Assembly: GCA_945862305.1 (NCBI GenBank)
Contig: CAMAXF010000003.1
Coordinates: 124,001-188,000 of the forward strand
Source: Bordetella parapertussis
GTDB lineage: Bacteria; Pseudomonadota; Gammaproteobacteria; Burkholderiales; Burkholderiaceae_A
Reading direction: 5' to 3'
Length of the DNA stretch: 64,000 nt
The position numbers and the translations under genes were made by a program. Positions within the stretch are counted from its first letter, which is position 1. Every line of letters begins with the position of its first letter. The notes beneath the pieces are model-generated. The model did no database searches, had not been told where the DNA came from, and was given only the letters and a program-made list of their open reading frames with translations. Shown piece after piece: positions 1 through 8,290 of this stretch.

Positions 1-492
1 CTGCTCCCCGGGTTCGCGCAATGGCTCGCCGAGACGGCCTGCAGCCACAACCTCGTGGGTCTGGAACAGGAGTGGATTGCAGACCTTCCCAAGAGTCGCG
101 TGCGCCTGCGAGGCCGCTCCGACCGCCTCGATGCCCACCAGGACACGGGCGGGCTGCGGCTGGTGGATCTCAAGATCACATCGGCCGACACACTGCGTGC
201 TCGGCTGCGACGCGACAGCGGCGCCCTGCAGATCGAGGCTTACAGCTGGCTGTTGGAGGCTGCTGGCATGGGCCGGCCCGAGGAGCAGGGCTGTTTGAGC
301 GTGTCCTGGTCGGGGGCCCGTTGGGTGGCCTGCGACCATCAGCCCGAGCTCATGGCCACGGCCGACAAAGCCCTGGCTCGGCTCGCGCAGGGGGAGCCTG
401 TGCGGGCGCTCGCCGGCGAGGGCGATGGCGCCGACTGCGAACACTGCCCCGCCAAGGGCTGCTGTCGAGTTCAAGACTGGGGCGCTGTCTGA
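1..492 (+). CDS. AddB-like / PD-(D/E)XK nuclease family protein, C-terminal part only
   Basis: The reading frame is open from the first base, so only the last 163 residues are present. The visible part looks like the C-terminal nuclease of an AddB/RecB-like recombination protein: a VDLKIT strand that supplies the D and K of the nuclease core, followed by an IEAYSWLL helix in the place of the QxxxY helix, and a closing cysteine cluster (CEHCPAKGCC) like the iron-sulfur staple of AddB nucleases. The stop overlaps the start of the downstream helicase (TGATG), so the two are translationally coupled, as expected for an addBA-type double-strand-break repair operon. The N-terminal inactive-helicase part lies outside the window. 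Confidence 0.75.
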   Translation: MLPGFAQWLAETACSHNLVGLEQEWIADLPKSRVRLRGRSDRLDAHQDTGGLRLVDLKITSADTLRARLRRDSGALQIEAYSWLLEAAGMGRPEEQGCLSVSWSGARWVACDHQPELMATADKALARLAQGEPVRALAGEGDGADCEHCPAKGCCRVQDWGAV

Positions 493-3206
493 TGGACACC
501 CAACTCTCCACAAATCCCATGCGATCGGTGGTGGTCGAGGCGTGTGCCGGCAGTGGCAAGACCTGGCTGCTCACCGCCCGGGTGGTTCGGGCGCTGCTGG
601 AAGGGGCCTCGCCCGGCGGAATTCTGGCACTCACCTTCACTGACAAGGCGGCCGCAGAAATGCGCAGCCGCATTCGCGAGGCCTTGTTGTCGCTGTGTCA
701 CCTGCCATCAGAACGGCTGCGTCTTGTGCTCTCAGACTATGGCCTCTCGGGAGAGGCCCTCGAGCGGGCCATGGCCTCGGCACCCCGGGCCTACGAGCTG
801 TTGTTGGTGGCCGATCAGCAGCCCACGATTGGCACCTTTCACGCGTGGTATGCGCAGCTGCTCTCTTATGCACCCTCGCCCATGGCCAGCCTGGCCACCC
901 TCGGGCTGGCGCCGTACCCCAGCATGGTGAGGGCCGAGGCCTGGGCCAGTTTCGTGGCCACCACGGCTGCCGATCCCACACACCCGCTGGCCCAATTGGC
1001 CGAGCACCTCGGCTTTGACACCGCCCGGCAGGCGGTGCTCAGCGCGGCAGCAGACTGGCGAGTAGCCTTGCAGGCCGATGCAGACCCGAGTGGGGAGGAC
1101 CTCCTCACCGCCAGGGCCCAGGCCAATGAAGACTTGGCGAGCTGGGTGTCGCAGACTGCACACACCGCCGAAGCACTGGCGCCTTTCTTTCAAGAACTGC
1201 CCAAGCGAGACGCGCATGCACAGGCGCTTGCGGCCTGGCGCCAGTCCGATGCCCGAGCCCTCGCAACACTCTTCTTGAGAGACGCCCCGGAGGGTCAGGC
1301 GCGTCAGATCATCAAGCATCGGTTTGTGCGCAAGGCCGATCGAACCGCCTGGGGCCCTCAGGCCATCGACATCGAGCATGGCATTGTCCGGCTGGTGGAG
1401 GCCCTCAATGAGGCCCTGGAGCAGGCCGATCGCCGCATTCAGGCGGCCCGCCATCGCATGCTGTGCCGGGCCAGTTTGGACTGGCAAGACCACTGGGCGG
1501 GCTGGGTGGCTCGCACCGGGGAGACCGACTACGACGGCCTCGAGGCGGCCGTGGTGCGCCTCATGGCCTCCGCGGAGGCCCCCGCATTGTTGAGCCGGCT
1601 CGATTGCCGTTACGAGCAGATCTTGGTCGATGAGTTCCAAGACACCAACCCCGTGCAATGGGGCTTGTTGCGAGCCTGGCTTGAGCCGCATGTGGGGGCA
1701 GAGGGTGTGATGCCGGGTGCGCCGAAGGTCTTCATGGTGGGCGACCCGAAGCAGTCCATCTACCGGTTTCGAGGCGCAGACCCGAAGGTCTTTATCGCGG
1801 CGCGCGAGTGGCTGGTTGCGCACTACCGTGCGGCGTGCATCGAGACGGACACCACACGTCGGTGCGCACCGGAGGTGGTGAACTTCATGAACCGTGCATT
1901 GCCCGACTGGGGTGGCAGCCGCTATCGCGCCCACAGCAGTCACCCATCGGCCCTGCCGGGCTGTGTGGCCCACCTGCCTTTGCCCAGTCTCGAATCTTCC
2001 GCCGAGGCGGAGGCCGACAGGGGCAACGATGAGGACACTGAGGCGGGCGGAGAGGGAGCCACCGAAGGGGGGAACGACGAGACGCGTGATTGGCTCGCCT
2101 CGCCCGAGCGGCCCCGCATGGCGTCGGCCTGGCGGGCCGAGGGCCTGCGCATCGCCGATGCCATCTTGGCCTGCCGGGCGGCCAATCCCTGGCTCGATTG
2201 GAGTGGCATTCGCATCCTCACCCGCGGCCGCACCCACATGGCGGCCTATGAAGAGGCCTTGTCCCTGCACGGCATCCCGCATCAGAGCGACCGGCGCGGC
2301 GGGCTGCTCGAGCAGTCGGAGGTGCAAGACATCCTCGCCTTGTGTCGTTGGCTGGCGCACCCCTGGTCGAATGCAGACCTGGCCCATGTGCTGCGCTCGC
2401 CGTTCTTCTCTGTCACGGATGCGAGCCTGCTGCACCTGGCCGCCATGGCCCAGCGCGATGGCCAGCGTTGGTGGGAGACCCTCCAGGCCGTGCCCGCCAG
2501 CACAGACCCATGCCTCGACGGCGTGGCCGCTCGCCTTTGCACCTGGCGCAGCTGGATGTCCACCCTGCCTGTTCACGACCTCCTCGACCGCATCCTCACG
2601 GATGCGGGCCTTTGGAATCGGCTTCTGGCCTATGGGCCTCAGCGCGTTGAACAGGTGCGGGCCAACATCGAGAGCCTCTTGGCGCTCTCGCTGGAGTGGG
2701 ATGCCGGCCGCTCCCCAAGCCTTGCCCGGTTCGTGCAGGACATGTCGGCCCTCCTGGCCCGTGCCGACCAAGAGGCCCCCGCAGTGGTGCAGGCGAGCTG
2801 CGGCCCTTCTGCCGTTCAAATCCAAACCCTGCATGCAGCCAAAGGGCTCGAGGCCGACCTCATCATCCTGGCGGGCCTCACCGATGTCGGCGGCCAGGAC
2901 AAGGGCATCCATTGGCTCGCCGAGTTCACGGCCGACCGCTCTCAGCTCGTGGGCGTCTCCACCTGGCACAAGGGCGATGCCAACACGCCGGAGGTGTTGC
3001 ATCGGCGCGAGGAGCAGTTGGGCCTGGCCCAAGAGGAGGCCTTCAACCTCTTTTATGTGGCCATCACGCGGGCGCGTCGCATGCTGCTCTTGAGTGCTGC
3101 CAAGGCCTCGGAGTCGCACTGGTTTGGCCGGGTGATCACCCAGTGCGATGCCTGGACGGGCAAGGCCCCAGTGCTGCCACCCCCGTCGTCGGGAAGGCCG
3201 GCATGA
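492..3206 (+). CDS. UvrD/RecB-type helicase (AddA-like, without nuclease domain)
   Basis: A 904-residue superfamily 1 helicase of the UvrD/RecB/AddA type, expected to unwind DNA ends for recombinational repair. Visible motifs: Walker A ACAGSGKT (about residues 17-24), motif Ia LTFTDKAAAEM, GTFHAW, Walker B VDEFQDT (about 379-385), GDPKQSIYRFRGAD, motif V TLHAAKGLEAD, and motif VI FYVAITRARR near the end. The ATG at 492 is chosen because it overlaps the upstream stop and precedes the Walker A by a normal distance; the frame stays open further upstream but that part is out-of-frame neighbour sequence. AddA is usually 1,100-1,200 residues with a C-terminal nuclease. Here the protein ends after motif VI and a proline-rich tail, and the nuclease is a separate overlapping gene. 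Confidence 0.88.
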   Translation: MDTQLSTNPMRSVVVEACAGSGKTWLLTARVVRALLEGASPGGILALTFTDKAAAEMRSRIREALLSLCHLPSERLRLVLSDYGLSGEALERAMASAPRAYELLLVADQQPTIGTFHAWYAQLLSYAPSPMASLATLGLAPYPSMVRAEAWASFVATTAADPTHPLAQLAEHLGFDTARQAVLSAAADWRVALQADADPSGEDLLTARAQANEDLASWVSQTAHTAEALAPFFQELPKRDAHAQALAAWRQSDARALATLFLRDAPEGQARQIIKHRFVRKADRTAWGPQAIDIEHGIVRLVEALNEALEQADRRIQAARHRMLCRASLDWQDHWAGWVARTGETDYDGLEAAVVRLMASAEAPALLSRLDCRYEQILVDEFQDTNPVQWGLLRAWLEPHVGAEGVMPGAPKVFMVGDPKQSIYRFRGADPKVFIAAREWLVAHYRAACIETDTTRRCAPEVVNFMNRALPDWGGSRYRAHSSHPSALPGCVAHLPLPSLESSAEAEADRGNDEDTEAGGEGATEGGNDETRDWLASPERPRMASAWRAEGLRIADAILACRAANPWLDWSGIRILTRGRTHMAAYEEALSLHGIPHQSDRRGGLLEQSEVQDILALCRWLAHPWSNADLAHVLRSPFFSVTDASLLHLAAMAQRDGQRWWETLQAVPASTDPCLDGVAARLCTWRSWMSTLPVHDLLDRILTDAGLWNRLLAYGPQRVEQVRANIESLLALSLEWDAGRSPSLARFVQDMSALLARADQEAPAVVQASCGPSAVQIQTLHAAKGLEADLIILAGLTDVGGQDKGIHWLAEFTADRSQLVGVSTWHKGDANTPEVLHRREEQLGLAQEEAFNLFYVAITRARRMLLLSAAKASESHWFGRVITQCDAWTGKAPVLPPPSSGRPA

Positions 3207-3724
3207 CCACACCCGACTCGCTCCCCATTCGGCTGGGCCAGGCCTTTCATCGGCTCATGGAGTTTGCAGAACATCTTCCGGCCCGGACCATGCCGGAGGC
3301 GGACTGGCAGCGTGGCCGCTGGGGTCGGCTGCTTGCACCGTATGCCCTGCCCCGAGAGGCCTGCGCCGAGGTCGGTGCCTGCGCGGTGCAGATCGTGTCT
3401 GACCCCGACATGCGGGGCCTGCTCGGCCTGGACACCCCGCAGGCCATGGCCTGGGCCGAGCGCGAGTGGCCGGCTGCATCGGGCGGCTGGATTCGACCCG
3501 ATCGGGTGGTCTGGCTGCCGGACTGCCAGTCGGTGCGCATCATCGACTTCAAATGGCGTCTTCTGCCAGCCGAGGAGGCCGACTATGCCGCGCAGTTGCG
3601 TTCTTATCAGGCTGTCATCTCGCCAGGCGCCACAGCGCATATCGTGACGGCCGATGGCGGTCACTGGATGCTGGCCGAAGAGGGCTTGGTACACTGCCCC
3701 TCGGCGGGCCGCCCCGCATTGTGA
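3203..3724 (+). CDS. Stand-alone PD-(D/E)XK nuclease, detached AddA C-terminal domain
   Basis: A 173-residue protein that matches the nuclease module normally fused to the C terminus of AddA/RecB. It starts with LGQAFHRLMEF (the G-x-x-x-H motif at the domain entry), continues to IIDFKWR (catalytic D and K), and then QLRSYQ (the QxxxY motif). The start ATG overlaps the helicase stop (ATGA), so it would be made with the helicase and could reassemble with it. Whether the split is natural or reflects a one-base error cannot be told from the sequence alone, but no long homopolymer lies at the junction. Its last codons overlap the 5' end of the 4.5S RNA gene. Confidence 0.78.
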   Translation: MTTPDSLPIRLGQAFHRLMEFAEHLPARTMPEADWQRGRWGRLLAPYALPREACAEVGACAVQIVSDPDMRGLLGLDTPQAMAWAEREWPAASGGWIRPDRVVWLPDCQSVRIIDFKWRLLPAEEADYAAQLRSYQAVISPGATAHIVTADGGHWMLAEEGLVHCPSAGRPAL

Positions 3725-3799
3725 GCCTGTGAACCTGGTCAGGTCGGGAACGAAGCAGCCATAGCGGGTCCTCACAAGTGCCGGGGGTCCGGCTCGCCC
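3702..3799 (+). ncRNA. ffs: Signal recognition particle RNA (4.5S, small bacterial type)
   Basis: The conserved apical hairpin is present at about 3734-3763, with the CAGGTCGGGAACGAAGCAGCC signature that binds Ffh and the FtsY complex. The ends pair as a long helix: GGCGGGCCG (3703-3711) with CGGCTCGCC (3790-3798). The exact ends are estimated from this pairing. A short T run follows at 3802-3805. The gene sits directly before dnaX, a common arrangement in betaproteobacteria, and its 5' arm overlaps the last codons of the nuclease gene. Confidence 0.92.
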
Positions 3800-3820
3800 C
3801 CTTTTGCCCCAGAAGAGACC

Positions 3821-5569
3821 ATGTCCCAAGCCCTATTCGAAGACCAAGCATCGTCAGATCAGGCCCCCATGGCCCTGGCGCGCAAATGGCGACCAAGGCA
3901 GTTCGGGGCCGTGGTGGGACAAGACCATGCCGTGCGCGCACTCCAGCACGCGCTCGAGACCGGCCGCCTTCACCACGCCTACCTGCTCACTGGTTCCAGG
4001 GGTGTGGGAAAGACCACGCTGGCGCGCATTCTGGCCAAGGCCCTCAACTGCGAGTCGGGCGTGGTGCGCGAGCCCTGCGGCGCCTGCGGCAACTGCCTGG
4101 CCATCGACCGTGGCCGATTCGTCGATTACATCGAGATTGATGCGGCCTCGAACCGTGGCGTCGCTGAAATTCAACAACTCCTCGAACAGGCCCGTTTTGC
4201 GCCCACGGCGGGCCGCTTCAAGGTGTATGTGATCGACGAGGTGCACATGCTCACCGGGCATGCCTTCAATGCCATGCTCAAGACCCTCGAAGAGCCACCG
4301 GCCGATGTGAAGTTTGTGCTGGCCACCACCGACCCGCAAAAGATTCCCGTCACCGTCCTGTCTCGCTGCCTGCAGTTCAGCCTGAAGAACCTGCGTCGGG
4401 AGGCCTTGGTGGCACACCTCTCGCATGTGCTGTCCTTGGAATCGGTCTCGGCCGACCCAGAGGCCCTCGCGGGCATTGCCAATGCAGCCCAGGGCAGCGT
4501 TCGCGATGCCTTGTCGCTCACCGACCAGGCCATTGCATTCGGTGGTGGCTCGCTCAGCAGCTTGTCAGTCACCCAAATGCTTGGCCTGGTGCAGCGTGAA
4601 TCGCTCCTGGCCTTGGCCTTGCTGATCGTGAAGTCCGATGCCGCAGGCGCCATGGCCCAGCTCGACCAACTCCTGGAGTCTGGCGGCGCAGCCGATGCCA
4701 TCCTCGGCGACCTTGCAAGGCTCTTTCATGAGGTGTCGGCCCTCCTGGTGCTCAAGGGCGAGGCACTCGAGCAGGCCGACCCCAGCCTGCAGGCCCTGGT
4801 GGGCCTGATGGATGGTCAGTCGGCCCAGCTGGCCTATCAGATCGTCGTCTTGGGCCGACGCGACCTTGGCCTGGCCCCCGATGAAAAGACCGGCCTGGAG
4901 ATGACCGTTCTTCGGCTGCTGGCCTTTCAACCGGAACAGGTTCAGGCGGCAGCCCCGGCAGCCAAGGCCGCTGCCCTGCGGGTGTCCGCGCGTGCGCCCC
5001 TCGTTCCGCCGCGCCCCCTGGCGGCCGAGGCGTCTGCAGCCTCGCCAGCGGCAGCCCCGCCACCCGCGGTCAAGCCCCTCTTCAAAAGAGAAGACCTCAC
5101 CCCAGTCAACTGGCCCACACACGCCAAGTCTCTGCAGGCCACTGGCCTGACACGACAATTCCTTCAGCAGTCTGGCTTCGTGGGGCTGGACGCATCACGG
5201 CCCCATCAACTGCGTTTTCAGGTGCCCGTGGAGGCACTCTCGGAGTCGAACCTGGTGGCGCGGGTCACCCAACTCTTGTGTGCCGCGCTGGGTGAAACCG
5301 TGAGCCTGTCGGTCACGGTCGGGCAGACCGGCGAAGCCCCCACGGCGGCCGCCAAGGCGGCAGCCCGGGCTGAAGAACTCCAGCGTCGCGCAGAACTTGC
5401 CATTGCGGAGTCACCGCTCGTTCAGGCCATCATTCGTGAATTCGATGGCACCATTGTTCCGGGTTCGATCCGCTGGGTTGGACCAGACCCAGATGAGCCC
5501 GCAGCCTCGGCCGATGCCAGCCTGCCAACCACCCCCTCCTCACCACCGAATCAGGAGTCGTCCTCATGA
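3821..5569 (+). CDS. dnaX: DNA polymerase III subunits gamma and tau
   Basis: A 582-residue clamp-loader ATPase. Walker A GSRGVGKT is at about residues 58-65, followed by the zinc-binding cysteines (EPCGACGNC), the DEVHML Walker B and the SRCLQF sensor/arginine-finger region. After about residue 370 comes an alanine/proline-rich linker and a C-terminal domain expected to contact the polymerase alpha subunit and DnaB, so this is full-length tau. No E. coli-like A-AAA-AAG slippery heptamer with a stable downstream stem is obvious, so a separate gamma form is not predicted. The stop overlaps the start of ybaB. Confidence 0.96.
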   Translation: MSQALFEDQASSDQAPMALARKWRPRQFGAVVGQDHAVRALQHALETGRLHHAYLLTGSRGVGKTTLARILAKALNCESGVVREPCGACGNCLAIDRGRFVDYIEIDAASNRGVAEIQQLLEQARFAPTAGRFKVYVIDEVHMLTGHAFNAMLKTLEEPPADVKFVLATTDPQKIPVTVLSRCLQFSLKNLRREALVAHLSHVLSLESVSADPEALAGIANAAQGSVRDALSLTDQAIAFGGGSLSSLSVTQMLGLVQRESLLALALLIVKSDAAGAMAQLDQLLESGGAADAILGDLARLFHEVSALLVLKGEALEQADPSLQALVGLMDGQSAQLAYQIVVLGRRDLGLAPDEKTGLEMTVLRLLAFQPEQVQAAAPAAKAAALRVSARAPLVPPRPLAAEASAASPAAAPPPAVKPLFKREDLTPVNWPTHAKSLQATGLTRQFLQQSGFVGLDASRPHQLRFQVPVEALSESNLVARVTQLLCAALGETVSLSVTVGQTGEAPTAAAKAAARAEELQRRAELAIAESPLVQAIIREFDGTIVPGSIRWVGPDPDEPAASADASLPTTPSSPPNQESSS

Positions 5570-5895
5570 TGAAGAATCAACTGGCCGGGCTGATGCGCCA
5601 GGCGCAACAGATGCAAGACAAGATCAAGCAGGCCCAAGACGCGCTGGCCACCCTCACCATCGAGGGGCAGGCCGGTGCTGGCCTGGTCAAGGTGGTGGTC
5701 GATGGTCGGCATGCCGTGAAGTCGGTGGAGGTCGATCCCAGCCTCATGACGACCGACCCAGATGATCGTGAAACCCTGCAAGACCTTCTGGTGGCGGCCC
5801 TGCAGGATGCCCATGCCAAGGTGGAGCAGGCCAGCCAGGAGCGCATGTCGGCGGCCACGGCGGGCATGCCGCTTCCGCCGGGCTTTCGGCTCTAA
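5566..5895 (+). CDS. ybaB: YbaB/EbfC family nucleoid-associated protein
   Basis: A 109-residue protein with the family pattern: MMKNQLAGLMRQAQQMQDKI at the N terminus, a short beta region around GLVKVVVDGRHAVKSVEVDP, and a C-terminal helix with LLVAALQDAHAKVEQ. YbaB dimers bind DNA and are almost always encoded between dnaX and recR, as here. The start overlaps the dnaX stop (ATGA); a second in-frame ATG follows immediately, so either could be used. Confidence 0.95.
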   Translation: MMKNQLAGLMRQAQQMQDKIKQAQDALATLTIEGQAGAGLVKVVVDGRHAVKSVEVDPSLMTTDPDDRETLQDLLVAALQDAHAKVEQASQERMSAATAGMPLPPGFRL

Positions 5896-5904
5896 TTCTC
5901 GTTC

Positions 5905-6570
5905 GTGTCCAAGCCGGCCCCGGCCAGGGTTCCGCCCGCGCTGCTTGCGCTCACCGAAGCCTTTGCACGACTGCCCGGTGTGGGCCCCAAGACGGCCCAG
6001 CGCATGGCCCTGCACCTGCTGCAGCACGATCGTTCGGGCGCAGAACTTCTGGGTCGGTCGCTGCTGGAGGCCGCTGAGCGCCTGCGGCATTGCGAGCGCT
6101 GCAACAGCCTCACAGAATTGCCGGTCTGCGAGACCTGCGACGACGACAGCCGCGACCCCCGTCTCCTGTGTGTGGTCGAGAGCCCGTCAGACCTGCTGGT
6201 CTTGGAGCAGAGCCAGTCTTTTCAGGGTCGCTACTTTGTGTTGATGGGGAGGCTCTCGCCCTTGGATGGCATCGGCCCCCGCGAGATTCACCTGGAGCGT
6301 CTGCTGGCCCGCGTGTCATCAGACCCGGCCCTGCAAGAGGTGGTGGTGGCCACGAACTTCACGCCAGAGGGGGAGGCCACCGCCCACGCCATTGAAACCT
6401 TGCTTCGGTCTCACCAGCTCTGCCCGCCGCTGCGGCTGAGTCGCCTCGCGCGGGGTGTGCCGGTTGGCGGAGAATTGGAGTACGTTGACCTCGGCACGGT
6501 GGCGCAGGCCTTTCGGGATCGACGGGCCATTGATGCCGACACCCATGACTCGAAAGGAATGCTCGAATGA
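5905..6570 (+). CDS. recR: Recombination mediator RecR
   Basis: A 221-residue protein of the RecFOR pathway that helps load RecA at gaps. It shows the helix-hairpin-helix ([20 protein letters not shown]), a four-cysteine zinc finger (CERC ... CETC), the Toprim domain ([17 protein letters not shown]) and the conserved C-terminal [15 protein letters not shown]. It is slightly longer than the usual 198-200 residues because of a short C-terminal extension. The start is GTG at 5905, 9 bases after ybaB. The stop overlaps the next gene. Confidence 0.95.
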   Translation: MSKPAPARVPPALLALTEAFARLPGVGPKTAQRMALHLLQHDRSGAELLGRSLLEAAERLRHCERCNSLTELPVCETCDDDSRDPRLLCVVESPSDLLVLEQSQSFQGRYFVLMGRLSPLDGIGPREIHLERLLARVSSDPALQEVVVATNFTPEGEATAHAIETLLRSHQLCPPLRLSRLARGVPVGGELEYVDLGTVAQAFRDRRAIDADTHDSKGMLE

Positions 6571-6959
6571 CAACAGAACTGGGAATGACCACGGCCTTCT
6601 GGTGCCTGCTGGTCTTGGCGGTGCTGCCCATTGTGTGCGCGGGCATCTCCAAAGCCGGTGGCGACGCCTACGACAACCATGCACCGAGGGCTTGGCTTGC
6701 GCGGCAGGAGGGCTTTCGCGCCCGGGCCGTGGCGGCCCAGCAGAACAGTTGGGAGGCATTCGCGCTCATGACGGCAGCCGTGCTGGTGGCCCATGCCTCG
6801 GTCGGGCCGAGCGATGCGGCCAACCAGCTCGCCGTGGCGGTGGTGGTGGCGCGGCTGGCCTACATTCTTTGCTATGTGGCCAATTGGGCCATGGCCAGAA
6901 CCCTGGTCTGGGTGGCTGGCTTCTTCATGACCTTGTCGATTTTCCTGGTGGGCGCCTAG
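6567..6959 (+). CDS. MAPEG family integral membrane protein
   Basis: A 130-residue four-helix membrane protein of the MAPEG family (relatives of microsomal glutathione S-transferase and eicosanoid enzymes). The family hallmarks AQQNSWEAF and the conserved NxxE-like helix followed by [12 protein letters not shown] are present, with an N-terminal ALPxVCAG-type helix. Start overlaps the recR stop (ATGA). The substrate in bacteria is unknown; the nearest characterised relatives use glutathione. There is no obvious functional link to recR beyond cotranscription. Confidence 0.85.
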   Translation: MTTELGMTTAFWCLLVLAVLPIVCAGISKAGGDAYDNHAPRAWLARQEGFRARAVAAQQNSWEAFALMTAAVLVAHASVGPSDAANQLAVAVVVARLAYILCYVANWAMARTLVWVAGFFMTLSIFLVGA

Positions 6960-7048
6960 TCCACTGCGCAGCCCCGGCGATGGCCCGTCGGTGGGCCCTG
7001 CCAGGGGTATGGCCACAGTCTGCACCTGGGCCCAGGCGTTGACCCCCG

Positions 7049-7078
7049 TATAATTCGGAAAATCCAAAGGAGTTCAAT
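7049..7078 (+). promoter_or_regulatory. carA -10 element and Shine-Dalgarno
   Basis: A perfect TATAAT stands at 7049-7054, and AAAGGAG at about 7065-7071, 7 bases before the TTG start of carA. The TTGACC just upstream of TATAAT is only 4 bases away and cannot act as its -35; no good -35 at 16-18 bases is seen, so the promoter may need an activator or an extended contact. Confidence 0.55.
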
Positions 7079-8290
7079 TTGCAGCTGACTGAACTGCTGG
7101 CCGCGGGTGCACCCGATTCGGCTGGCTCCGGCGCGGGCCCTGTGCGGGCGCATCCGCCAGCCGTCCTGGCCCTGGCCGATGGCACTGTCTTTGAGGGCAT
7201 TTCCATCGGGGCACCCGGTGCCACGGTGGGTGAGGTGGTCTTCAACACCGCCCTCACGGGCTACCAAGAGATTCTCACCGACCCCAGCTACTGCCGTCAG
7301 ATCGTCACCCTCACGTATCCCCACATTGGCAACACGGGCTGGAACGATGAAGACAACGAATCCAGTGGGGTCCAGGCTGCTGGCCTCATTACCCGAGACC
7401 TTCCACCGGTGGTCTCCAACTTTCGTTCCACCCAAGACCTGCCCTCGGCCCTGAAGGCCTCTGGCTGTGTGGCCATCAGTGGCGTGGACACGCGGGCCCT
7501 GACAAGGCGCCTGCGCGACGGTGGGGCCCAGTCGGGCTGCATTCTGGCGGCCAGCTCAGTGGGTGACACCCTCGACCCAGCAGAGGCCCTGCGCCGGGCG
7601 CGGGCGTGGTCTGGCCTGCTCGGCCAAGACCTCGCCCAGGTGGTGACCACCAGCAAGCCCTACGACTGGCAGTTTGGCAGTTGGGTCCTCGGCGAAGGCC
7701 ATCCTGCGAGGCCCGCCAAAGGCTTTCGTGTGATCGCCTTCGACTACGGCGTGAAGACCAACATCCTTCGCCTGCTCGCCGACCGCGGCTGTCAGCTCAC
7801 GGTGGTGCCAGCCAAGACCAGTTTCGAAGAGGCCATGGCCATGGGCGCAGATGGCCTGTTCTTGTCCAACGGCCCTGGCGATCCGGCCCCCTGCGACTAC
7901 GCCATCTCGGTGGCCCAGGCGGCCATGGCGGCCAAGGTCCCTCTGTTTGGAATCTGTCTGGGCCATCAGATCATGGCGCTGGCCGCCGGTGCCAAGACTT
8001 ACAAAATGAAGTTCGGTCACCATGGGGCGAACCATCCGGTGAAGGAACTCGCCACGGGTCGGGTCTTCATCACATCGCAGAACCATGGCTTTGCGGTGGA
8101 TGACAAATCCCTGCCGGACCATCTCGAGGTGACCCATGTCTCGCTCTTTGATGGATCCATCCAGGGCCTATCTCACCGGAAGGCGCCCGCCTTCTGCTTT
8201 CAGGGCCACCCCGAGGCGAGCCCGGGCCCGCACGACATCCTGCCCCTGTTCGATCGTTTCTTCGATGCCATGAGGGCCGCACATGCCTAA
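7079..8290 (+). CDS. carA: Carbamoyl-phosphate synthase small subunit
   Basis: A 403-residue glutaminase subunit that releases ammonia from glutamine for carbamoyl phosphate (arginine and pyrimidine synthesis). The N-terminal half has the LADGTVFEG and [16 protein letters not shown] motifs; the class I glutamine amidotransferase half has the nucleophile in GICLGHQ (Cys at residue 293) and the [10 protein letters not shown] histidine/glutamate. The start is TTG at 7079, supported by a strong Shine-Dalgarno. It has an N-terminal extension of about 20 residues rich in Gly/Ala compared with E. coli. Its end overlaps carB by 8 bases. Confidence 0.96.
   Translation: MQLTELLAAGAPDSAGSGAGPVRAHPPAVLALADGTVFEGISIGAPGATVGEVVFNTALTGYQEILTDPSYCRQIVTLTYPHIGNTGWNDEDNESSGVQAAGLITRDLPPVVSNFRSTQDLPSALKASGCVAISGVDTRALTRRLRDGGAQSGCILAASSVGDTLDPAEALRRARAWSGLLGQDLAQVVTTSKPYDWQFGSWVLGEGHPARPAKGFRVIAFDYGVKTNILRLLADRGCQLTVVPAKTSFEEAMAMGADGLFLSNGPGDPAPCDYAISVAQAAMAAKVPLFGICLGHQIMALAAGAKTYKMKFGHHGANHPVKELATGRVFITSQNHGFAVDDKSLPDHLEVTHVSLFDGSIQGLSHRKAPAFCFQGHPEASPGPHDILPLFDRFFDAMRAAHA

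Noticed and set aside
21-491. N-terminal extension of the helicase frame back to base 21
   Set aside because: This part reads in the wrong frame through the AddB-like gene; the coupled ATG at 492 explains the helicase start.
732-3212. An 826-codon frame on the minus strand opposite the helicase
   Set aside because: It is antisense to a gene with a full set of helicase motifs, has no recognised domain and is the usual by-product of high third-position GC.
5078-5095. CTCTTCAAAAGAGAAG in dnaX as a programmed frameshift site
   Set aside because: It lacks the AAAAAAG slippery heptamer and the frame continues as full-length tau, so the signal is unsupported.
6965-7005. GGCCC...GGGCC inverted repeat after the MAPEG gene as a terminator
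   Set aside because: No T run follows; GC-rich short repeats are common by chance here.
7040-7054. TTGACC followed by TATAAT before carA as a complete promoter
   Set aside because: The two hexamers are only 4 bases apart; TATAAT alone is kept as a -10.
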